Source of the DNA: Flavobacteriaceae bacterium UBA3078
GTDB lineage: Bacteria; Bacteroidota; Bacteroidia; Flavobacteriales; Flavobacteriaceae
Length of the DNA stretch: 18,070 bases
NCBI GenBank assembly: GCA_002366675.1
Contig: DFBO01000145.1
Coordinates: forward strand, 1-18,070
Direction of reading: 5' to 3'
The position numbers and the translations under genes are program-made. Of this stretch, positions 1-6,819 are shown piece after piece. The notes below the pieces were generated by a model, which was given only the letters and a program-made list of their open reading frames with translations, was not told the origin of the DNA and did not search any database. Position 1 is the first letter of the stretch. Each line of letters starts with the position of its first letter.

Positions 1-758
1 GAGAGAGTGTAAATGAACCTTTAAAGTATTATGAAAATAATATAAGCACCTTAGTTTATTTACTTCAGGAATTTAATAAATTAGAGACTCCAAATTTTAT
101 TTTTAGTTCTTCCTGTACAGTTTATGGTCAACCAGATATGTTGCCTATTAATGAGGAAGCTCCTATAAAACCTGCATTATCACCTTACGGAAACACCAAA
201 CAAATTGGGGAAGAAATTATTCAAGATGTTTGCAAGGTTTCAAATAATTTTAATGCTATTTCACTTAGATATTTTAATCCAATTGGAGCTCATGAATCTG
301 CTCTTATTGGCGAATTACCTCTCGGAGTACCACAAAATTTAGTACCATTTATTACTCAAACAGCCATTGGAAAGAGAAAGCAATTATCTGTTTTTGGAAA
401 CGATTATCCAACTCAAGATGGAACCTGTATTCGCGATTATATTCATGTAGTAGATTTAGCAAAAGCACATGTAATTGCTTTAACTAGATTGTTGGAGAAA
501 AAGAATAATGCAAATCTTGAGGTTTTTAATTTAGGGACAGGAACTGGAAGCTCCGTATTGGAAGTGATTCATTCTTTTGAACGTGTTTCAGGTGAAAAAT
601 TAAATTATAAAATAGCTAAAAGAAGAGAAGGAGATGTGGTTTCTGTTTTTTCAGATACTGAAAGAGCTAACCAAGTATTGGGTTGGAAAGCAAAATTATC
701 ACTAGATGATGCTATGAGTTCAGCGTGGAAATGGGAGCAAAATATCTCAAAATCATAA
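1..758 (+). CDS. galE: UDP-glucose 4-epimerase, 5'-truncated by the window edge
   Basis: Interconverts UDP-glucose and UDP-galactose in the cytoplasm (Leloir pathway and envelope sugar supply), using a bound NAD. The reading frame is open from base 3, so the gene starts outside the window. About 251 codons are visible against roughly 338 residues for the family, so the missing part is the N-terminal Rossmann region with GxxGxxG. The visible part begins ESVNEPLKYYENN, matching the segment after the AVG of E. coli GalE. It contains the short-chain-dehydrogenase Ser region SSSCTVYG (about bases 108-131), the catalytic YxxxK as SPYGNTK (bases 180-200), LRYFNPIGAH, FGNDYPTQDGTCIRDYIHV and RREGD. 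The residue matching the substrate gatekeeper Tyr299 of E. coli is Val (bases 645-647), so UDP-GlcNAc might also be accepted. The gene ends at a hairpin terminator and is convergent with lspA. Confidence 0.95.
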   Translation, partial: ESVNEPLKYYENNISTLVYLLQEFNKLETPNFIFSSSCTVYGQPDMLPINEEAPIKPALSPYGNTKQIGEEIIQDVCKVSNNFNAISLRYFNPIGAHESALIGELPLGVPQNLVPFITQTAIGKRKQLSVFGNDYPTQDGTCIRDYIHVVDLAKAHVIALTRLLEKKNNANLEVFNLGTGTGSSVLEVIHSFERVSGEKLNYKIAKRREGDVVSVFSDTERANQVLGWKAKLSLDDAMSSAWKWEQNISKS

Positions 759-845
759 CTTTTAGTAAAGTTCAATTAAAAGCTTGATGTGCTGTTAATT
801 ATTTAAAAATTACGAATCTTGTAATCCAGCAAGATTGAAAAAATG

Positions 846-870
846 AAAGCCTCTTAAAAAGAGGCTTTTT
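846..870. terminator. Bidirectional intrinsic terminator between galE and lspA
   Basis: A perfect 10-bp stem (846-855 with 859-868) has a 3-nt loop. On the plus strand it runs into T-rich sequence; on the minus strand it is followed by an A-run at 838-843, which is a U-run in the minus transcript. The hairpin lies immediately after the lspA stop codon and 87 nt after the galE stop, so it can end transcription from both sides. Confidence 0.9.
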
Positions 871-1368
871 TTATGTGTTTTTTGTTTCTTTCCCTTTTTT
901 GAAACTAGCAAACAATAACAGTCCAAGTCCAAACATGACTGACATATCAGCAAAATTAAAAATACCAGTTTTAAATACTCCTCCTAAGTCAATATGGAAA
1001 AAATCAGTAACAGAACCATACATTATTCTATCATAAACATTTGCTATTCCTCCACCAACGATGCAGCAAAATCCAATCAAGGATAATTTATCTAATTCTT
1101 TATTCTTAATGATATGAATAGTCACATATCCTAAAACAAGAATAGGTAATGCTAATAAAAAAACAAATCTTAATGTCGGATTTAAATCGCTTCCCATTCC
1201 TAGAAAAGCTCCAGAATTTTCAACATTATGTAGAGTGAAAAAATCTCCAATTATAGATGATTCACTTCCAGGAATTACATAAAGTCTCACTAAAATTTTA
1301 GAAATCTGGTCTAAAATAATATTTAAAATTATAAGAAGAACGATAAATGTGCTACGAGATAACTTCAT
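871..1368 (-). CDS. lspA: Lipoprotein signal peptidase (signal peptidase II)
   Basis: Integral inner-membrane aspartyl peptidase that removes the signal peptide of diacylglyceryl-modified prolipoproteins at the lipobox cysteine. The 165 residues match the family's usual length and contain four hydrophobic segments (about 6-24, 66-84, 95-112, 140-156). The conserved boxes are present: LDQ (19-21), NVENSGAFLG (48-57), YDR with Asp113, GSVTDFF (118-124) and FNFAD with Asp141. Asp113 and Asp141 fit the catalytic pair. The Asn before the first catalytic Asp sits in IANVYDR, as in the family's GN-x-x-DR box. The start codon overlaps the fabD stop by one base (TAATG on the minus strand), indicating translational coupling behind fabD. 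It is the last gene of that transcript, before the shared terminator. Confidence 0.95.
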   Translation of the reverse strand: MKLSRSTFIVLLIILNIILDQISKILVRLYVIPGSESSIIGDFFTLHNVENSGAFLGMGSDLNPTLRFVFLLALPILVLGYVTIHIIKNKELDKLSLIGFCCIVGGGIANVYDRIMYGSVTDFFHIDLGGVFKTGIFNFADMSVMFGLGLLLFASFKKGKETKNT

Positions 1369-2261
1369 TAAGCTTCTTTGGTATATGCAGCCGAAGCTGT
1401 TTGTGCTTCTCTATTTATTTTCTTTACTAAGCCTTGCAGCACTTTTCCTGGTCCAACTTCAGTGAATAAAGTAGCTCCATCTGTAATCATTTGTTGAACC
1501 GATTGTGTCCATCTAACAGGAGCAGTTAATTGTGAAATTAAATTAGATTTAATTTGTACAGCATCTAAAATTGCAGAAGCAGTGACATTCTGATAAATAG
1601 GACATTGAGGTTTGTTGAAAAATGTATTTTCAATAGCAGCAGCTAATTCTTCACGTGCTGGCTCCATTAAAGGTGAGTGAAAAGCGCCACCTACTGGTAA
1701 AACTAATGCACGTCTTGCACCTTCTTCTTTTAAACTTTCGCAAGCTCTATTAATGGCATCTACTTCTCCAGAAATAACAAGCTGTCCAGGACAATTGTAG
1801 TTTGCGGCTACTACAACACCTTCAGTTGTAGCACATATTTTTTCAACAATATCATCATCTAAGCCTAAAACAGCTGCCATGGTACTTGGTTGTAATTCAC
1901 ACGCTTTCTGCATGGCTAAAGCACGTTGAGAAACTAATTTTAAACCATCTTCAAAAGTTAATGTGCCATTAGCTACTAATGCTGAAAACTCACCAAGAGA
2001 ATGTCCTGCTACCATATCTGGCTTAAAACTGGCTCCTAATATTTTAGCTAAAATAACCGAATGTAAAAAGATAGCTGGTTGCGTAACTTTAGTTTCCTTT
2101 AGATCTTCAGCTGAACCTTGAAACATCACATCTGTAATAGAAAAGCCCAAAATATCGTTTGCTTGTTCAAATAATTCTTGAGCTATTGAAGAGCCTTCAT
2201 AAAGGTCTAAACCCATTCCAGAAAATTGTGCGCCTTGACCAGGAAATATATATGCGTTCAT
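1368..2261 (-). CDS. fabD: Malonyl-CoA:ACP transacylase
   Basis: Transfers malonyl from CoA to acyl carrier protein for type II fatty-acid synthesis in the cytoplasm. The 297 residues, counted from MNAYIFPGQGAQ, match the family length. Visible motifs are PGQGAQ (7-12, oxyanion hole), the nucleophile elbow GHSLGE with Ser88, QRALAMQ with Arg113 (carboxylate binding), GGAFHSPLM with His195, and the C-terminal GPGKVLQGL. The frame stays open for 33 codons upstream to 2360, but that extension has no family match and holds a promoter-like site (2282-2314), so I place the start at 2261. The gene is followed by lspA in a one-base overlap; it sits 122 nt downstream of the FAD dehydrogenase and probably has its own promoter. 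Confidence 0.95.
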   Translation of the reverse strand: MNAYIFPGQGAQFSGMGLDLYEGSSIAQELFEQANDILGFSITDVMFQGSAEDLKETKVTQPAIFLHSVILAKILGASFKPDMVAGHSLGEFSALVANGTLTFEDGLKLVSQRALAMQKACELQPSTMAAVLGLDDDIVEKICATTEGVVVAANYNCPGQLVISGEVDAINRACESLKEEGARRALVLPVGGAFHSPLMEPAREELAAAIENTFFNKPQCPIYQNVTASAILDAVQIKSNLISQLTAPVRWTQSVQQMITDGATLFTEVGPGKVLQGLVKKINREAQTASAAYTKEA

Positions 2262-2281
2262 GTGTTTTATTTTTAATGATG

Positions 2282-2314
2282 CAAAAATAGGAATAAAATC
2301 TTTAAAAGAATAAA
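2282..2314 (-). promoter_or_regulatory. Predicted promoter of fabD-lspA (Bacteroidota type)
   Basis: The minus strand carries TATTTTTG at 2289-2282, a full match to the -7 consensus TAnnTTTG of the Bacteroidota primary sigma factor. A TTTA (2314-2311) lies 21 nt upstream and is one base off the TTTG of the -33 element. The predicted transcript starts around 2275, about 15 nt before the fabD ATG at 2261. This supports the shorter fabD start. Confidence 0.55.
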
Positions 2315-2383
2315 GACCATGATGATTACCATTGTGATTTTTAGAACAAAAAATCGTCAAGAAAACAATCGAAGTGACTTGAT

Positions 2384-3940
2384 TTATAAGTTGTTTGCAG
2401 CAGCCTCAGCGCAACGTTCTCCATCCATAGCAGCTGAAATGATCCCTCCAGCATAACCACCACCTTCGCCACAAGGAAACAAGCCTTCAATTTCTGGATG
2501 TTCAAGGTTTTCATTTCTTGGAATACTTACAGGAGATGAGGTTCTACTTTCTACACCAACAATGTTTGCCTCAGCTGTGTAATAGCCTTTCATTTTTTCT
2601 CCAAATGCTTTAAAACCTTGGCGCAAATTCCCTCCAATAAGTTTTGGTAACAACGAATGTAAAGGAGCCGACTTTAATCCGGGTTGGTAAGATGTGGGGT
2701 TTAAATCTACTGATAACCTGCCTTCTACAAAATCAGTTAATCTTTGAGCAGGAGCAGATTGTGTTCGTCCACCTGACGTAAAAGCTAAGCGTTCTAAATC
2801 TTTCTGATATTCTAAGCCTTTTAAAACTCCAAAGTGTTCGTATTTAGAAAAATCTCTCTCAACATTTAATTCGACAACAATTCCTGAATTTGCAAATTGA
2901 TTGTTTCTTCTTGAAGGAGACATGCCATTTACAACTACTTCACCATTGTTAGTTGCGGCAGGAACTATAAAACCTCCTGGACACATACAAAAGGAATACA
3001 CACCTCTTTTGTTTACTTGTTGTACCAAGCTATAGGAAGCAGCTGGAAGTAGTTCGTCTCTTTCGCCAGAACAATGATATTGAATGGAATCTATAATATG
3101 TTGTGGATGCTCTACACGAACTCCCATGGCAAACGATTTAGCTTCTAAAGCTATTTTCTTTTTATGCAATAGATAAAAAATATCTCTTGCCGAATGTCCT
3201 GTTGCTAATATCACACGATTGGCAGGGATTTCTTCACCATTTAGTAATTGAATTGTCTGTATTTTATTGTTCTTGATTTTGAAATCGGTTACACGAGTTT
3301 CGAAATGCACTTCGCCACCATATTTTAAAATGGTTTCACGAATATTAGTAACCACCTTTGGTAGTTTGTTAGTGCCAATATGTGGATGAGCATCTACTAA
3401 AATCTGGTCTGTAGCTCCATGAAAAACAAGATTTTCAAAAATGCGTCTCACATCACCACGTTTTAAACTTCTTGTGTATAATTTCCCATCGCTATACGTT
3501 CCTGCACCACCTTCACCAAAGCAATAATTTGAGTCTTCATTTACAAAATGATCCTGATTGATAGCTTTTAAATCGCGACGTCTGTCTTGTACATTTTTAC
3601 CTCTTTCTAAAACAATGGGTTTATAACCTAACTCGATACAACGCAAAGCTGCATACATGCCAGCTGGTCCAAAACCTATAATATGAATGGGTTTAGCTTT
3701 AGAAACATCTTTATAGTCGAAGGTATATTCCGAAGTTTCTGGAACAGGTTCATTAATGTAAATAGCAACTTTATAGTTTAAAATTATTTTGGGTTTACGT
3801 GCATCGATAGATTTACGAAGTACTTTAATGCCAGAAATTCTATCTCTAGACATGCCTAAGTTTTCGGCAGATTTAATTAAAAGGATATTTGGAATTTTTT
3901 CCTCTTTTAAACTAATGCGTAACTGAAGGTCTTTTATCAT
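2384..3940 (-). CDS. FAD-dependent dehydrogenase of the COG2509 family
   Basis: A 518-residue flavoprotein of the conserved but poorly characterised family annotated as NAD(P)/FAD-dependent oxidoreductase; the physiological substrate is unknown. Residues 1-80 form the small N-terminal domain typical of this family (MIKDLQLRI at the start). The FAD Rossmann motif is GFGPAG (89-94), followed by VLERG (110-114). A glycine-rich FGEGGAGTYSDGKL (141-154) and a C-terminal CGEGGGYAGGI segment contribute to the FAD site. No signal peptide or membrane segment is present, so it is cytosolic. The ATG lies only four bases downstream of a -7 box, so the message is probably leaderless. It is separated from the hydrolase upstream by 88 nt and from fabD downstream by 122 nt, and may be transcribed alone. 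The family call is firm; the function is not known. Confidence 0.9.
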   Translation of the reverse strand: MIKDLQLRISLKEEKIPNILLIKSAENLGMSRDRISGIKVLRKSIDARKPKIILNYKVAIYINEPVPETSEYTFDYKDVSKAKPIHIIGFGPAGMYAALRCIELGYKPIVLERGKNVQDRRRDLKAINQDHFVNEDSNYCFGEGGAGTYSDGKLYTRSLKRGDVRRIFENLVFHGATDQILVDAHPHIGTNKLPKVVTNIRETILKYGGEVHFETRVTDFKIKNNKIQTIQLLNGEEIPANRVILATGHSARDIFYLLHKKKIALEAKSFAMGVRVEHPQHIIDSIQYHCSGERDELLPAASYSLVQQVNKRGVYSFCMCPGGFIVPAATNNGEVVVNGMSPSRRNNQFANSGIVVELNVERDFSKYEHFGVLKGLEYQKDLERLAFTSGGRTQSAPAQRLTDFVEGRLSVDLNPTSYQPGLKSAPLHSLLPKLIGGNLRQGFKAFGEKMKGYYTAEANIVGVESRTSSPVSIPRNENLEHPEIEGLFPCGEGGGYAGGIISAAMDGERCAEAAANNL

Positions 3941-3944
3941 GCAG

Positions 3945-3952
3945 CAAAATTA
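3945..3952 (-). promoter_or_regulatory. -7 promoter box of the FAD dehydrogenase gene
   Basis: TAATTTTG on the minus strand matches TAnnTTTG exactly and ends four bases before the ATG at 3940. No TTTG is found at the usual 19-21 nt upstream, so the -33 element is weak or absent. Transcription would start at or within a few bases of the start codon. Confidence 0.45.
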
Positions 3953-4028
3953 GGGAAAAATAGGGAATTTAGGATTTGTAATACTAAATGAAATTAGTTG
4001 ATTATCAATTCAACTTTTTAAAAATTAT

Positions 4029-4925
4029 TTACTGATTAGATAAAAACGCTTCAATAGCTTTAAAGTAAATTTCTGGTTGCTCCAACCAACCATAATGAGC
4101 ACATTTATCAATAAAAACTAATTGAGAATTTGATAATAGTTCATGAGATGATTCTGCAATGGCAACATCCATAACATCTTGTTTGCCTTGAATAATTAAT
4201 ACTGGTTGCTTAAAATTTTTGAATGCTTGAGTACAATCAAAATCAATGGCTCTTATGTTTTGCCAAATCAGATTATTTATGGTTCTGTCTCCTTGGGTTA
4301 ATCGTTTTGCTACTACTGGTGTATGTTTTTTATCATAAATATATGCTGGAGCTAAATATTTTCCTCTGTTGTATCTAGCCTGATAGGTTGTGTCTCCTTG
4401 ACTAATTTGTCTGTTCCAGTAGTTTAGAGAATCGCGTTCTGTTTGATTGAGTTTAGATTGTAAATTTAAATTCCTAGTGATGGTTAAATCATATCCACCA
4501 GAACCAGAAAGTATTAAGAATTCTATGTTTTCAGGATGTTTGGAAACATAATAAGATGCTAACATACCACCAAACGAATGTCCTAAAACAATCCATTGGT
4601 TAAAATTAAAATGATTTCGAATAGTTTCTATATCCTTCACCATGAAATCCATAGTCATGGTTTTGGTGCTAACTTCAGAAATGGTAGAATTTTCTGTTCC
4701 TCTTTGGTCGTATAAAATGGCAAGGTTGTTTTTGCCTAACTCCTTTGCTAAAGATGTAAAGCTTTTACTATTCATTCCTGGATCACCATTAATTATTAGA
4801 ATAGGTTCACCTTGACCATAAGTGGTTACATGCAAATTCCCATTTGGAAAAGGAATGTTATATGTTGTTTGTGAAAATGTTGATGTTAATAAGAAACTAA
4901 AAAATATGGCAATCACATATTTCAT
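4029..4925 (-). CDS. Secreted alpha/beta hydrolase, proline iminopeptidase-like
   Basis: A 298-residue alpha/beta-hydrolase with an N-terminal signal peptide (MKYVIAIFFSFLLTSTFSQ), so it acts in the periplasm or outside the cell. Numbered from the ATG, the catalytic triad is Ser117 in GHSFGG, Asp250 in QGKQDVMD and His277 in CAHYGWLEQP. The YDQRG motif (72-76) and a lid rich in charged residues resemble peptidase family S33 (proline iminopeptidase). The oxyanion-hole motif HGGPG is replaced by NGDPG. Peptidase, esterase and lactonase activities are all possible, and I cannot choose. The frame continues to a TTG at 4931 overlapping the DHFR stop, but the ATG at 4925, two bases after the DHFR TGA, gives a proper signal peptide. 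The close spacing indicates co-transcription with the DHFR gene. Confidence 0.9.
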   Translation of the reverse strand: MKYVIAIFFSFLLTSTFSQTTYNIPFPNGNLHVTTYGQGEPILIINGDPGMNSKSFTSLAKELGKNNLAILYDQRGTENSTISEVSTKTMTMDFMVKDIETIRNHFNFNQWIVLGHSFGGMLASYYVSKHPENIEFLILSGSGGYDLTITRNLNLQSKLNQTERDSLNYWNRQISQGDTTYQARYNRGKYLAPAYIYDKKHTPVVAKRLTQGDRTINNLIWQNIRAIDFDCTQAFKNFKQPVLIIQGKQDVMDVAIAESSHELLSNSQLVFIDKCAHYGWLEQPEIYFKAIEAFLSNQ

Positions 4926-4927
4926 AA

Positions 4928-5830
4928 TCAAGCTTTTTCATAAGTTAAGAATGAAAAGTCGTGTTCGTGTTTTTCATCTTTAGCATGATAGGAATTGCTA
5001 ATTTCTTTCCAGATGCTTGTGTCTATTTCAGGAAAAAACGTATCTGCTTCAAAAGTTTCATGAACTCTTGTTAGTTCTATTTTATTAGCATAAGGCATGG
5101 CTTGTTTATAGATTTCGCCTCCACCAATAACAAAAGGTTGTTTGTCTGACCTCGCAGCATCGAAAGCATCTTCCAGATTATTCACTACAATAACACCACT
5201 TGGCACTTTATAGTTGACTTGTCTGGTTATAACAATATGTATTCTGTTTGGTAAGGGTTTTGGAAAACTTTCAAAGGTCTTTCTTCCCATAATAATATGA
5301 TGCCCATTTGTAAGTTCTTTAAAACGTTTTAAGTCGTCACTTAAATGCCAGATAAGTTGGTTGTCTTTTCCAATGGCATCATTTTCTCCAGCTGCAACAA
5401 TAAGTGTGATTTCAGATTTTTTAGAAACCTTTATGGACCTTTTTATTTCGGTAGGCAAGGGATGCTCTTTTTCTATTTGTTGTTGTAGTTCTGCAATGCG
5501 TTTTTTTTGTTTTGCAACCATACTATTAAGCTGCTTTTCTTCCCAGTTTTTACTTAATAATTTAGAAGTTACAAAGACATTAAACACATGATAAATGAAG
5601 ATAAACAACCAAGCTAGAATGGCAAATACAAACCAATTGATTCCAAAAAGCTTTACATCTTTTCCAATGTTAAGAACTAAGTTGGCTACAATAAAAAAAA
5701 CAGCACCTATTAAAAAAATAACAAAGTGCGCATACAAACGTTTCTTTTGCTTGATGCGTTTTTGAGCTGTCTTTATTAACTCTAATTGCTCTTTATCTAT
5801 TTCTGGTTTGTCTTTTTTCTTTCCGAACAT
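4928..5830 (-). CDS. Membrane-anchored dihydrofolate reductase (2TM domain-DHFR fusion)
   Basis: Reduces dihydrofolate to tetrahydrofolate with NADPH, closing the cycle opened by thymidylate synthase. The protein is 300 residues, nearly twice a normal DHFR (about 160). Residues 1-33 are basic and polar, 34-54 and 65-86 are two membrane helices with the pattern of the small 2TM domain family, and 96-122 look like a coiled coil. Residues 139-300 are a complete type I DHFR: TLIVAAGENDAIG, LIWHLSDDLKRF with catalytic Asp166 (Asp27 in E. coli), IIMGRKTFESF, PLPNR, VIGGGEIY and a C-terminal TYEKA. There is no Met between 104 and 181, so a free DHFR cannot start from an ATG. Hairpin topology would place the enzyme on the cytosolic face of the inner membrane. 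The position matching E. coli Pro21 is Ile160. The hydrolase gene follows two bases after its stop. Confidence 0.92.
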   Translation of the reverse strand: MFGKKKDKPEIDKEQLELIKTAQKRIKQKKRLYAHFVIFLIGAVFFIVANLVLNIGKDVKLFGINWFVFAILAWLFIFIYHVFNVFVTSKLLSKNWEEKQLNSMVAKQKKRIAELQQQIEKEHPLPTEIKRSIKVSKKSEITLIVAAGENDAIGKDNQLIWHLSDDLKRFKELTNGHHIIMGRKTFESFPKPLPNRIHIVITRQVNYKVPSGVIVVNNLEDAFDAARSDKQPFVIGGGEIYKQAMPYANKIELTRVHETFEADTFFPEIDTSIWKEISNSYHAKDEKHEHDFSFLTYEKA

Positions 5831-5849
5831 AATGCGTTATTATAATATG

Positions 5850-5882
5850 TAAAGTTAGCATATTTCTAAGGATCTTTAGAAA
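5850..5882 (-). promoter_or_regulatory. Candidate promoter of the DHFR-hydrolase pair
   Basis: The minus strand shows TTTC (5882-5879), 21 nt, then TAACTTTA (5857-5850). Each box is one base off the TTTG / TAnnTTTG pair. The spacing is acceptable, and the predicted start is about 12-15 nt before the DHFR ATG. It overlaps the last codon and the stop of the upstream gene. Confidence 0.35.
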
Positions 5883-5884
5883 TA
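5861..5884. repeat. 9-bp hairpin across the stop codon of the TonB-C-like gene
   Basis: A perfect inverted repeat: 5861-5869 (TATTTCTAA) pairs with 5876-5884 (TTAGAAATA) around a 6-nt loop. The minus-strand stop codon lies in one arm. There is no U-run after it on the minus strand, so it is not a classical terminator. It may stabilise the 3' end or mark processing before the DHFR message. Confidence 0.5.
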
Positions 5885-6688
5885 GATGGTCATTAAAATC
5901 TCCATTTTTGTGTCTACAGGTTCTCCATTTTTATAACCAGGCTCCTTGAATTTTGGCATTCGTTTTAAAATATTTATAGCTTCGGCTGCCATTTCTTTTT
6001 TATGAGCCTTAGCTGTTATTTTCTCTGCTTTTCCTTTTTTATTTATAGTAAAACTTACTAGGAACTGTGTTGACTTCTCTAAAGGGAAAAGCTTGTCTGC
6101 CAATTCGTAATTGACACTTACTTTTATGTAATCTACAACTTTATTGGTAGTACATTCTTTTAAAGCTTCGTAGCTTATAGTTTCATCGCAGTTTTTGTAG
6201 ACTGGGAATTTATCGGTTTTTTCTGATTTAAGGTTGGTGATTTTGAACTTTATTGGTAAATAATATGGGACTCTTACAGATTTTCCATCTACATATCCTG
6301 GTTTCAATTTAGGGAGTAAATTAACTGTTCGAATAGCTTCGGTTTCTAATTCAGGATACGGAGCTTTGGCAACAATGTTTTCTATTTCACCACTTGTAGA
6401 TATTTTAAAGAACACAGAAATTTTTACTGTTGTATCATCTGGTAAATTTAATTTATCTGCCACTCTTACATTAAAATTTTTAGAAATGTGACTATTCATT
6501 CTTTCATTAAAACACTCTTTTAAAGCCTGATTCCCCATATTTTCATCACAACCTTTATAGATTGGAACACGTTCTACTAAAGCAAATGACACATCTTCTG
6601 AATCGTTAGTGTTTTCAGAAATTTTTGTTTCTTGAGAAAAAGCAAATAAACTAGTTGCATAAAAAAGAAGTATCAAGTTGTATTTCAT
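5876..6688 (-). CDS. Secreted protein with two tandem TonB-C-like domains
   Basis: A 270-residue protein with a signal peptide (MKYNLILLFYATSLFAFSQ) and no further membrane segment, so probably periplasmic. Residues 41-150 and 161-270 are diverged copies of one unit: P-[IV]-Y-K-x-C-D-E near the start, ALKEC, a V/I-K-[IV]-x-[FV]-x-[FI] strand region, an EAI segment, LPKLKPGY / MPKFKEPGY and a closing beta strand (LPIKF / LMTIYF). This pattern resembles the TonB C-terminal domain as found in many Bacteroidota secreted proteins, but the N-terminal anchor and Pro-rich spacer of a true energy transducer are absent. Each copy has two Cys exactly 12 residues apart (47/59 and 167/179), suggesting one disulphide per domain. 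The function is unknown. The gene lies between thyA (131 nt upstream) and the DHFR gene (45 nt downstream). Confidence 0.8.
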   Translation of the reverse strand: MKYNLILLFYATSLFAFSQETKISENTNDSEDVSFALVERVPIYKGCDENMGNQALKECFNERMNSHISKNFNVRVADKLNLPDDTTVKISVFFKISTSGEIENIVAKAPYPELETEAIRTVNLLPKLKPGYVDGKSVRVPYYLPIKFKITNLKSEKTDKFPVYKNCDETISYEALKECTTNKVVDYIKVSVNYELADKLFPLEKSTQFLVSFTINKKGKAEKITAKAHKKEMAAEAINILKRMPKFKEPGYKNGEPVDTKMEILMTIYF

Positions 6689-6819
6689 GTACTGGGTTTT
6701 TATTAATTACAATGAAAAGGTTTTTTTTTATGATATTCAGTAAGTTAATGTTATCTATCGAGATGATAGTAAAAAAGGAAGAAAGCATTTATTGAATTTT
6801 ATTTAGTAAAGTACAATAT

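Noticed and set aside
2262..2360. 33-codon N-terminal extension of fabD
   Set aside because: The extension has no resemblance to FabD, and a promoter-like site lies inside it. PGQGAQ follows the Met at 2261 at the usual distance.
2340..2383. Possible terminator after the FAD dehydrogenase
   Set aside because: The minus strand has a T-run (near 2348-2353), but only 4-5 bp of irregular pairing precede it, too weak to call.
4926..4931. TTG start for the hydrolase overlapping the DHFR stop
   Set aside because: The ATG at 4925 gives a clean signal peptide and ordinary operon spacing.
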